DNA of 64,000 nt from Pedobacter sp. WC2423 (GTDB lineage Bacteria > Bacteroidota > Bacteroidia > Sphingobacteriales > Sphingobacteriaceae), in contig NZ_CP162005.1 in the NCBI RefSeq assembly GCF_040822065.1, positions 5,456,001 through 5,520,000 of the forward strand, in the 5' to 3' direction. The notes beneath the pieces are model-generated. The model did no database searches and had not been told where the DNA came from. It worked only from the letters and a program-made list of their open reading frames with translations. Below, one piece after another: positions 34,761 to 42,125 of the stretch; position 1 is the first letter of the stretch, and each line of letters begins with the position of its first letter. The translations under genes and the position numbers were made by a program.

Positions 34761-35048
34761 ATGCAGGACTCAGAAGTTCTTACGTTTTCTTTTAAAGAAG
34801 TGCAAAAACTTTATGAAACTTCACCAGTATGGGAAAAGTTTGGCCGCCTTGTGGCTGAACGGGTGTATTTGCAGTTGAATGAACGAGTAGAAATGTTCCA
34901 GTTCATGTCACCACAGCAACGCTATGAGCATCTGTTAGCTACTCGTCCAGAACTGTTTAATCAAATTTCTCAGTTTCAATTATCTTCTTACCTTGGTGTG
35001 AAACCTGAATCCTTAAGCAGGCTACGTAAGCGGATACTTCATAAATAA
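34761..35048 (+). pseudogene. Crp/Fnr regulator, C-terminal half only
   Basis: A 95-residue frame matching the second half of Bacteroidota Crp/Fnr proteins: DSEVLTFSFKEVQKLYETSP (end of the cyclic-nucleotide fold), a dimer helix, then a shortened winged helix with FQLSSYLGVKPESLSRLRKR. The N-terminal cNMP barrel is missing and the 170 bases upstream do not encode it in any frame. It is probably a truncated remnant, although a short product could still bind DNA. Confidence 0.75.
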
Positions 35049-35119
35049 TTTCTAATGATTCTTAACCAAAGTCAACGTTCCGTAATTTATGGATAGCTCA
35101 TATTTGAGAATAAAAAAAT

Positions 35120-35467
35120 ATGACCATGATCAAATTTACCATCCTGCTACGCAGGCGTCCGGGAACAAGTCACGAAGACTTTGTTTCTTATCATAAGAAT
35201 AAACATGCAGCTTTATTCTCTTCGCTATCGGAGGTAAAGCAACATGTCCGCCGGTATGTACAATCACATTCTCTGCAGGTAAATATGCCCGGACTGCCTC
35301 CTCCCGAATATGATGGCATCACAGAAATCTGGTTTGATGATGCAGACTCCATTGAAAAAGTTTTTGGTTCGGAAGATTATCTGGAACTGATTAGACCTGA
35401 TGAAGAAAAATTTCTTGATATACACGGATGCAGCTTTTTAATATCGTCGGAGCATACCGTGATCTAG
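35120..35467 (+). CDS. EthD-family small protein
   Basis: A 115-residue dimeric alpha-beta barrel type protein of the EthD family: IKFTILLRRRPGTSHEDFVS with YHKNKHAALF at the start, and WFDDADSIEKVFGSEDYLEL with DEEKFLDIHGC later. EthD proteins are required for or associated with ether or polyketide-like oxidations; many have no known reaction. Two in-frame ATGs lie three codons apart at the start. It is co-oriented with the Crp/Fnr remnant 72 bases upstream. Confidence 0.85.
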   Translation: MTMIKFTILLRRRPGTSHEDFVSYHKNKHAALFSSLSEVKQHVRRYVQSHSLQVNMPGLPPPEYDGITEIWFDDADSIEKVFGSEDYLELIRPDEEKFLDIHGCSFLISSEHTVI

Positions 35468-35536
35468 CTACTTCCATAAGGCAGGTTCAACAGGAATTAC
35501 AGTTAGCTCCAATTAATGAGGCAATTTTCAGGAAAC

Positions 35537-36379
35537 TTAACTGGCCTTAGCCATGACTAAATTTCCAAAGTAAACCATTGCATCTGAGCTGTAATCGAAA
35601 GGCGCACTCAGGTAAAAATATTTAATGGTTCCCTTTTTAAACATACCAGTGTCCACTACTTTTGATTTATTGATGTAGACCCGCATGTTTTCACCTTCTA
35701 CGGCTATGGCAACATGGATCAGCTCATTGGCATAATTGTTTAAAGGAAAACTAAGCGGACTCGAAATTTTGGTGTCACTGCTGGAATTATTGACTTCCCG
35801 ATTCCAGAAATGAAGTTGCGATGCGGTAATGGCATTGCTATTGTAAGCATCTGAGATATACTCTCTATTGGAGTTATCCCGCGCAAAGCCAAACTGCATT
35901 GCACCAATATCCTTTGCTGTGGTACTTCTGGTAATCAGGTCAAACTCAATTGTGAAATTGCCCGGCATAGCAAGCAGGTTTTCTAAACGATAAGTTGTTC
36001 TTGGAGAAAGGGCTAGCCATTTTCCAGGAACACCTGAAATAGTGGTTACGCTACCTGTCCCACTTGTTTTCCAGTGTTTGGCCATCCGTCCTGCAGGATC
36101 TGCAGAGAAGTTATCAGCAAAAAACACGGTGCTTGCAGGAGTAAATGAATAAACTTCTTCGATATTGGGTAAATTACTTCTTGAATTACCTGTCTGATCA
36201 CTACCGGTGCTGGAGTTTTTTGTATTTGTGCCTGTATTGCCATTGATCACATCGTCTACTTTTTTATCTACTTTATCCTGAATCTTCTGCTGTATCTTTT
36301 TAAAAAACTGGGCATGTGATTGTTGTGTACTTAACGTAGAGGTAATCAGTAAGCTGTATATTAATGTTTTATAGTTCAT
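35537..36379 (-). CDS. Secreted LamG/concanavalin-like protein
   Basis: A 280-residue exported protein. The signal peptide is about 1-23 (SHAQ). A charged helix (KKIQQKIQDKVDKKVDDVIN, 27-46) and a low-complexity N/S/T/G linker follow (47-70). From about 85 on is a jelly-roll domain: FFADNFSADPAGRMAKHW, FTIEFDLITRS, VAIAVEGENMRVYINKSKVV, which are LamG/Laminin_G_3-like strands. It probably binds glycans or matrix; no catalytic residue is seen. The gene is monocistronic. Confidence 0.75.
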   Translation of the reverse strand: MNYKTLIYSLLITSTLSTQQSHAQFFKKIQQKIQDKVDKKVDDVINGNTGTNTKNSSTGSDQTGNSRSNLPNIEEVYSFTPASTVFFADNFSADPAGRMAKHWKTSGTGSVTTISGVPGKWLALSPRTTYRLENLLAMPGNFTIEFDLITRSTTAKDIGAMQFGFARDNSNREYISDAYNSNAITASQLHFWNREVNNSSSDTKISSPLSFPLNNYANELIHVAIAVEGENMRVYINKSKVVDTGMFKKGTIKYFYLSAPFDYSSDAMVYFGNLVMAKAS

Positions 36380-36521
36380 ATCTTGTTTGTAAACCTGGTA
36401 ATTGATTAATCAAATTTACAGTGTACGAAACTAGAAAGACAGCAGCATGGCAAACCGATTTGTATCCTGACCAATCTATCTTGAATTTAACAGGGCTGGC
36501 ATTGTAATTAGCTTTCCGGGA

Positions 36522-37295
36522 CTATAAATTATTTAAGTAACTCATTAAATTTATCTTTTTATGTTGAGACACAGGAATTTCTAAATCGCCTTCCAGAACC
36601 AGGAAATTGTTCTTCTTTTTGAATGTCCTTATGTACTGGAGATTGATCAGATAAGACTGGTGAACACGCATAAATCCCAGTGGAGTAAGCTGATTATCGT
36701 ATTCTTTGATAGGCTGTGAAACCAGTATGCAAGTTCCATTCTGCAGTCTGAAGCGGGTATAACTGTTGTCTGCCTCCAGGGCCAGAATATCTGCAATCTG
36801 GATTACAAAGATCTCTTCAAGGGTCTTCAAAACTATTTTTTTTGCTTGTTTTGCTTGCTGATTGTGATTATAGAAAAAGGTTTCAAGCTGTTTATGGTAT
36901 TGGCTGTCATTAATGTTTCTGAGCGCATTATCTACTGCAACTATCAGAGCGGCTGGCAGGTAGGGTTTTAATAAAAAGTCTATCGCACTGAACCGGAAAG
37001 CCTGTATGGCATACCCTGCAAAGGCGGTAATAAAAATTACGCTGAATTTCACAGTTGTTTTTTCTGTAGTTGCCTTCAGCCAGTCAAAACAATTGCCATC
37101 GGGTAAGTTTACATCGAGAATAAATAGTGTTTGCTGCTGTTGTTTAAAGGACAAATCAGCCTCTGCAAGATTGTTGCATGGATATATATCCAGTTCAGGA
37201 TAGTTTATTTTCAGGGTTTGCTTGATGAAATCAAGTGCGGCAGGATCATCTTCCAGTAACAGGCAGGAAATTCCCTTAGTTTGTATAACGCTCAT
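36522..37295 (-). CDS. LytTR response regulator
   Basis: A 257-residue two-component regulator. The receiver domain (about 8-128) has acidic residues Glu15-Asp16-Asp17, phosphoacceptor Asp61 (FILDVNLPDG), Thr in FITAFAGYA and Lys in LLKPYLPAA. Residues about 155-257 form the LytTR DNA-binding domain (KIVLKTLEEIFVIQIADILA, LEADNSYTRFRL, MRVHQSYLINLQYI). Its ATG lies one base after the kinase stop, so it is the partner of the upstream LytS-like kinase. Targets are unknown. Confidence 0.95.
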   Translation of the reverse strand: MSVIQTKGISCLLLEDDPAALDFIKQTLKINYPELDIYPCNNLAEADLSFKQQQQTLFILDVNLPDGNCFDWLKATTEKTTVKFSVIFITAFAGYAIQAFRFSAIDFLLKPYLPAALIVAVDNALRNINDSQYHKQLETFFYNHNQQAKQAKKIVLKTLEEIFVIQIADILALEADNSYTRFRLQNGTCILVSQPIKEYDNQLTPLGFMRVHQSYLINLQYIRTFKKKNNFLVLEGDLEIPVSQHKKINLMSYLNNL

Positions 37296-37296
37296 T

Positions 37297-39030
37297 TTAG
37301 TTATTGAATATGAAATGTACTGATGTGCCCGGGTAATCTATAGCTGTCGAACCTGGGTGTTCTATCGATAACTGAATATATTGCCGCCGCTCTTTATTGA
37401 TTTCCTTTATGCGCTGTTCCAAAATTTTCATGCCCATGGAGCGGTGAAGGGAATTGTTGCTGTAGTCAGGTGTTTCTTGAAAATCGTTTCCGTTATCCCT
37501 GATCCAGATATGCAGGCTCTGCTGTTGCAATTCAAAACGTATCAGGATTTTTCCCTGTGGATGATTTTTAACGCCATGTACCACTGCATTTTCTACAAAA
37601 GGCTGTAATAGCATGACTGGAATCTCCATCATTTGGGGTTCAATACCTGGTCCTGTTTCTATACTGTAGCTGAAGGATGATCCATTTGCCAACTGCTGAA
37701 GATGCAGGTAATGTTCCAGTATTTCAATTTCCTGATCTAAAAGAATGAGATCCCTGTCGGAATTTTCAAGGATTAGCCTGATGAGCCGGCTAAAGCTTTC
37801 CAGGTATTCCATAGAATGTTGCTGGTCTTTGCTGCGGATAAAATGTTGTACAGACTGAAGCGCATTGAAAATAAAATGAGGATTAAGCTGTAGCAAGAGC
37901 ATCTGCCGTTTAAGCTGTGATTTTTCGAGTGCTTCTTTTACATTATGATTTTTTATCCGCATATAAAGCAGTATCGAAATGAGCAGCACAATGAGTACTG
38001 CTGCCAGAATAAGGTAAGTTTGCTCACGCAATTGTAGTTTCTGTAATATATTTTCCTTTTGAAGTGCATTGATTTTCCCTTCTTTTTGAGCGGATTCATA
38101 GGATGCAGTCAGCTCAGCTACCTTATTATCATAATTTAACCTGGTAAGAGAATCATTGATATTGTTATACTGCTCCATGTACTGCAAAGCTGCGGGAAGC
38201 TCATGCATTGCTTTAAAAGCATTGTAAAGGTTAAAATAGAGCTGCTTCTTTTCCAGCGGGTTAGCTGCAGTCAATGCCGTCTGATAATAACTGATCGCCG
38301 CTGTATTTTTACCGGTTTGCGCCAATGCATATCCCAGGTTGTTCAGGGTAATAACCGAAACGGGCTGTTTGAGCCGGGCTCTTATAAAAATACTTCTTTT
38401 ACTGGCATTTATAGCTTTTGTCCACTGTTTTCTTTTAAGGAAGTAATTTCCCAGGTTAGTCTGTAATACAGCCTCCATGGGTAGATCAGTTAATTTTTCG
38501 GCAAGCTTAATGGCTGCGCTGAAAGTTTTGAGAGCGTTATTATCTTCGGCCAATTCTACATACACACCCGCAATGTTTGATAATGTTTTTAGATGATCTG
38601 AATTACCTGCTTTATTGATGGAAAGAGACTTAAGGTAGTATTCCTTTCCTTTAGGCAGATTCTTCAAAATAGCATATATGGTTCCTATATTAGTATAAAC
38701 TTTGCTGACCGCTAATGGATTCTGGGTAGAATCGAGGTAGTTAAGGCTTAAAAAATATTCCTGCAGTGCTTTATCAATATTTCGCTGACTCAAATTTAAG
38801 TTACCAGAGGTAGCGTAAAGTTTGGCTATAAATTCCTTGTTTTTAGTTTTTCTGTTTTTAGAAATGAGCTGATCAAGCAGGATACCGGCGGCCTTGAAGT
38901 TTTTCTCACTGATTAGTTTATTTACCGCATTAATCTCCGGATACTCCTGAGGCACATTGGCTTTTGAAAATACGGGTTCAGAAAAAAGTAAAATTAATGT
39001 AAAGAGAAATTGTAAAGTCCTGGATGACAT
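37297..39030 (-). CDS. LytS-type sensor histidine kinase with TPR domain
   Basis: A 577-residue membrane kinase. The signal sequence is 1-23, then tetratricopeptide repeats cover about 30-290 (ALQEYFLSLNYLDSTQNPLA, AISYYQTALTAANPLEKKQL), a coiled coil, and one membrane helix at about 333-350 (YLILAAVLIVLLISILLY). The His_kinase domain has phosphoacceptor His in LQLNPHFIFNALQSVQHF, followed by ATP-binding QPFVENAVVHGVK and GMKILEQR motifs. A periplasmic TPR sensor feeding a LytTR regulator is a common Bacteroidota design. The signal is unknown. Confidence 0.93.
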   Translation of the reverse strand: MSSRTLQFLFTLILLFSEPVFSKANVPQEYPEINAVNKLISEKNFKAAGILLDQLISKNRKTKNKEFIAKLYATSGNLNLSQRNIDKALQEYFLSLNYLDSTQNPLAVSKVYTNIGTIYAILKNLPKGKEYYLKSLSINKAGNSDHLKTLSNIAGVYVELAEDNNALKTFSAAIKLAEKLTDLPMEAVLQTNLGNYFLKRKQWTKAINASKRSIFIRARLKQPVSVITLNNLGYALAQTGKNTAAISYYQTALTAANPLEKKQLYFNLYNAFKAMHELPAALQYMEQYNNINDSLTRLNYDNKVAELTASYESAQKEGKINALQKENILQKLQLREQTYLILAAVLIVLLISILLYMRIKNHNVKEALEKSQLKRQMLLLQLNPHFIFNALQSVQHFIRSKDQQHSMEYLESFSRLIRLILENSDRDLILLDQEIEILEHYLHLQQLANGSSFSYSIETGPGIEPQMMEIPVMLLQPFVENAVVHGVKNHPQGKILIRFELQQQSLHIWIRDNGNDFQETPDYSNNSLHRSMGMKILEQRIKEINKERRQYIQLSIEHPGSTAIDYPGTSVHFIFNN

Positions 39031-39125
39031 AGCTGTTTTTATAATTCAAACCTAATCTAAAAAAACTAATAGGCAAAATTGAAACCACTACAAGGGACTT
39101 CAGCGGCTCATCTGTACCTATAAAA

Positions 39126-39167
39126 TAAGCGTGGAGAAAGCGGTATTTGTCGCTTTCTCCACGCTTA
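39126..39167 (-). terminator. Rho-independent terminator after the SDR gene
   Basis: TAAGCGTGGAGAAAGCG pairs with CGCTTTCTCCACGCTTA (17-bp perfect arms, 8-base loop), 26 bases after the SDR stop; on the minus strand ATTTTATAGG follows. Confidence 0.8.
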
Positions 39168-39192
39168 AGTAATTGAATAATGAGATCAAAAC

Positions 39193-39936
39193 TTATTTTG
39201 TTGCGTAGTTAAGGTAACCACCATCCACAACGATCTCTGTTCCTGTAATAAAACTTGCGGCATCAGAAGCCAGGAATAAAACTGTTTTTGCAATTTCATC
39301 CGGATTACCAATCCGTTGCAACGCTGTAGCCCCAGCCAAAAATTCTTTTGCTTCTGCAGGAACGGCGTTTTCTAAACCAGGGGTTAAAATAGGTCCTGGG
39401 CTAACAATGTTTACACGGATTTTTCTTCCTGCCAGCTCATTTGCTGCAATTTGGGCGATTTTATTCAATGCTCCTTTGGTCGCAGAATATACGCTGGCTC
39501 CCGAATTTGCAGCTGTGGCGACCGTTGAAGAAGTGAATACTACTGCCGCTCCGTCTGCCAGGTAGGGAAGTAATTTTTGCAACGTGAAGAAATGCCCCTT
39601 CACATTAGTGTTGAATTGTGCGTCGAAATTTGCCTCAGTTACCTGTTCTATTGGCTCAAATGTCGCTATTCCTGCATTCAGGAAAAGCACATCCAATTTG
39701 TTTCCACTTTCTGAAATTGCTTTTTCGAGGATCGAGATCTCTTCTAGTTTTGAAGTGTCCGATACGACAGTAAATAATTTGGGGTTGTTTATTTCTTCAG
39801 TTGCTTTTTGCAGATTTTCTGCATTTCTGCCTGTAATCCAGACATTGGCGCCTGCACTGATAAATGCTTTTGCTGTTGCCAGGCCTATTCCTGTAGTTCC
39901 ACCTGTAATAACGACGTTTTTATTTGTAAAGTCCAT
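39193..39936 (-). CDS. SDR family oxidoreductase
   Basis: A 247-residue classical SDR. The cofactor loop is TGGTTGIG (11-18), LNAG is at 86-89 (NNAG variant), Ser136/137 in FTSSTVA, Tyr150 and Lys154 in VYSATKGALN, and the family end VDGGYLNYATK. ITGRNAENL after strand 2 suggests NADP(H). It is divergent from an HxlR regulator across a repeat-rich operator, so it is probably induced by an electrophile or quinone-type signal through that regulator, as in other HxlR-SDR pairs. Confidence 0.95.
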   Translation of the reverse strand: MDFTNKNVVITGGTTGIGLATAKAFISAGANVWITGRNAENLQKATEEINNPKLFTVVSDTSKLEEISILEKAISESGNKLDVLFLNAGIATFEPIEQVTEANFDAQFNTNVKGHFFTLQKLLPYLADGAAVVFTSSTVATAANSGASVYSATKGALNKIAQIAANELAGRKIRVNIVSPGPILTPGLENAVPAEAKEFLAGATALQRIGNPDEIAKTVLFLASDAASFITGTEIVVDGGYLNYATK

Positions 39937-39962
39937 GATTATAATTTTAAATGTTTATAGTG

Positions 39963-40038
39963 CAAAGTTAGAATAGATGAATTTATTTAGGTTACTTTGT
40001 AACGAAAAGTAACAGTAACTTTCGGGTAACAAAGTAAC
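39963..40038. promoter_or_regulatory. HxlR operator with divergent promoter
   Basis: Six GTAAC/GTTAC half sites lie in 39,991-40,038. The outer pair GTTACTTTGTAAC and GTAACAAAGTAAC is nearly palindromic and ends two bases before the HxlR ATG. On the minus strand TAACTTTG (39,963-39,970) is a perfect -7 box for the SDR gene; on the plus strand TTACTTTG is a near match. Confidence 0.75.
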
Positions 40039-40040
40039 TT

Positions 40041-40391
40041 ATGACTGAAAACGAATGCCAATTCGGGCACAAAAAAGAGATTATGGCCGTCCACGATGCG
40101 ATGGACATTTTGTATGGGAAATGGAAAATTTCCATCATTTCTTCCATTTGTTATTATAACAAAAGAAGATTCTCTGACATTCTGAATGATGTAGAAGGAA
40201 TATCAAACAAAATGTTGAGTAAAGAATTAAAGGAGCTGGAGATCAATAAATTGATAACACGAACTGTGTTAAATACTCAGCCTATAGCTGTTCAATATCA
40301 ATTAACAGCATATGGGATGACGTTAAAGACTATCATCAATAACCTTGCGGAATGGGGTATAGAGCACCGTAAAGTAATTATTGGTAAATAG
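40041..40391 (+). CDS. HxlR family transcriptional regulator
   Basis: A 116-residue winged-helix regulator. The conserved Cys5 (NECQFGHK) is in the place where HxlR/YodB proteins sense electrophiles by thiol modification. The rest matches the family: LYGKWKISIISSICYY, RRFSDILNDVEGISNKMLSK and LTAYGMTLKTIINNLAEWG. It overlaps the operator at its own start and diverges from the SDR gene, implying autoregulation. Confidence 0.95.
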   Translation: MTENECQFGHKKEIMAVHDAMDILYGKWKISIISSICYYNKRRFSDILNDVEGISNKMLSKELKELEINKLITRTVLNTQPIAVQYQLTAYGMTLKTIINNLAEWGIEHRKVIIGK

Positions 40392-40501
40392 TAAAGAGCC
40401 CTCATTGAAAAGTATTTCTGAATAGAATTTTTGTGAACTTGTAGTAATCGTTATTTAAAAATATAATACTATCTTTTTGCTATGTTTGGAATACAAACCA
40501 C

Positions 40502-41089
40502 ATGGTAGATTACAGCGACTATACTGATCTTGATTTGACCGGCCTTTTAAAATCCGGTGATCAGCATGCTTTTGCCGAGATTTACAACCGGTATAAATTT
40601 GTCTTATATAACCACGCCTGGAACAAACTTAAAAGCAGAGAAGAAGCAAGGGATCTTATCCAGGAAGTATTTTCAATGATTTGGGATAAGCGTGAGGTAC
40701 TACAGATTGGACAGAATCTCTCAGGCTATCTCTATACCTGCGTACATAATCAATTTATCAATAGGGTTGTCCACCAAACTGTTAAAAATAAATACATCGA
40801 TTCTATCAAACAGTATATAGAGCGGGGAGTAGTCTATACCGACCATCTTGTGAGGGAAAATATGTTAAAAGAAATTATCGATCGTGAAATTGATTCGCTT
40901 CCTCCCAGAATGAAAGAGGTGTTTATTCTCAGTCGAAGGCAACATCTGAGTCATAAAGAAATAGCGAAAATGATGAACACAACGGAGCAAACAGTGAAGA
41001 AGCAGATGGTTTACGCATTAAAGATTCTGCGGAAAAAACTGGGTTTGGTACTCTTTCTATGCTTGTATTTGATCTATCCCAATTTTTAG
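40502..41089 (+). CDS. ECF RNA polymerase sigma factor (Bacteroidota FecI-like)
   Basis: A 195-residue sigma-70 family ECF factor. Region 2 covers about 15-85 (FAEIYNRYKFVLYNHAW, DLIQEVFSMIWDKRE) and region 4 about 125-185 (LPPRMKEVFILSRRQHLSHK, TEQTVKKQMVYALKILRKKL). This is the FecI-like type that pairs with FecR to switch on SusC/SusD receptor genes. The FecR partner is not adjacent: two ABC transporter genes lie between them. It heads a co-oriented block to 53.6 kb. Confidence 0.95.
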   Translation: MVDYSDYTDLDLTGLLKSGDQHAFAEIYNRYKFVLYNHAWNKLKSREEARDLIQEVFSMIWDKREVLQIGQNLSGYLYTCVHNQFINRVVHQTVKNKYIDSIKQYIERGVVYTDHLVRENMLKEIIDREIDSLPPRMKEVFILSRRQHLSHKEIAKMMNTTEQTVKKQMVYALKILRKKLGLVLFLCLYLIYPNF

Positions 41090-41186
41090 CACAAATTTTT
41101 TAATTTTCATCTACCTCTATTTACAGGGGTTCTTGTCTTAGCGTTGTTCCCGGATCGGGAATACCTGAACATTAGAACCCTTTACA

Positions 41187-42122
41187 TTGAAAAAAAGCAT
41201 TGTTAGCATAGAAAATCTTTCGCATCGTTACCATAAGAACTGGGCGATCAAAGACATTAATTTTGAGATAGAAGAAGTAGGCGTGGTAGGACTTCTGGGC
41301 TCTAATGGCGCTGGAAAATCTACTACCATGAATATTCTTTGTGGTGTGCTCAGTCAAACGCAAGGCAAGGTCCTGATCGATGGGATAGATCTGCGGATGC
41401 AGCCTGAGGCGGCTAAGAGAAAACTCGGATTTCTTCCCCAGAATGCACCGTTGCATCTGGATCTTACCGTTGATGAATACCTGATTTATTGCGCGTACAT
41501 CCGCGATATCCCGAAATCAAATATTTTAAGGAGCGTTGAGGCTGCAAAAGAAAAGTGTGGCATATCCAGTTACGGGAAGCGGATCATTCAAAATCTTTCG
41601 GGTGGATATCGGCAGCGGGTAGGCATTGCGCAAGCAATTATTCATGACCCAAAACTTGTTGTACTCGATGAACCGACAAATGGTCTGGATCCTAACCAGA
41701 TCCTGGAAGTCAGAAAGCTGATCAAAGAAATTGCCCTGGAACGTGCTGTGATCTTTTCCACGCACATGCTTTCAGAGGTACAGGCTACCTGTAAGAATAT
41801 TAAGATGATTGATCATGGTAAAATGGTATTTGCCGATACTATGGAAGCCTTTAATAACTATATCCTCCCTGACTCTATGCTGATGACCATGTGCAATGCT
41901 CCGGGTGCTGAAGTGCTTGCTGCCATTCCTGGTATCACTTCTGTTGAAGAATTAATCGATGGCAACACTTTCAGACTCCACTTTGGTGCTTCAGCTTCCA
42001 TTTCTTCAGAGATCATCAAACTCAGTGTGCAACATTCCTGGGAACTTCAGGAAATAACGCTTGAGAAGAGCTCACTCGACGAAATTTTTGCCCAATTATC
42101 CAATAAATCCAAAAACGTTTAA
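41187..42122 (+). CDS. ABC transporter ATPase (GldA-like)
   Basis: A 311-residue ATP-binding subunit of an ABC-2-type exporter. Walker A is GSNGAGKST (38-46), signature LSGGYRQRVG, Walker B LVVLDEPTNGLDP, switch His in STHMLSEV. The C-terminal ~75 residues are the extension seen in GldA/NatA-like proteins. The start is a TTG (41187) because no ATG precedes the conserved SIVSIENLSHRY region. Four bases separate it from the fused permease gene, its obvious partner. Confidence 0.92.
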   Translation: MKKSIVSIENLSHRYHKNWAIKDINFEIEEVGVVGLLGSNGAGKSTTMNILCGVLSQTQGKVLIDGIDLRMQPEAAKRKLGFLPQNAPLHLDLTVDEYLIYCAYIRDIPKSNILRSVEAAKEKCGISSYGKRIIQNLSGGYRQRVGIAQAIIHDPKLVVLDEPTNGLDPNQILEVRKLIKEIALERAVIFSTHMLSEVQATCKNIKMIDHGKMVFADTMEAFNNYILPDSMLMTMCNAPGAEVLAAIPGITSVEELIDGNTFRLHFGASASISSEIIKLSVQHSWELQEITLEKSSLDEIFAQLSNKSKNV

Positions 42123-42125
42123 AAC

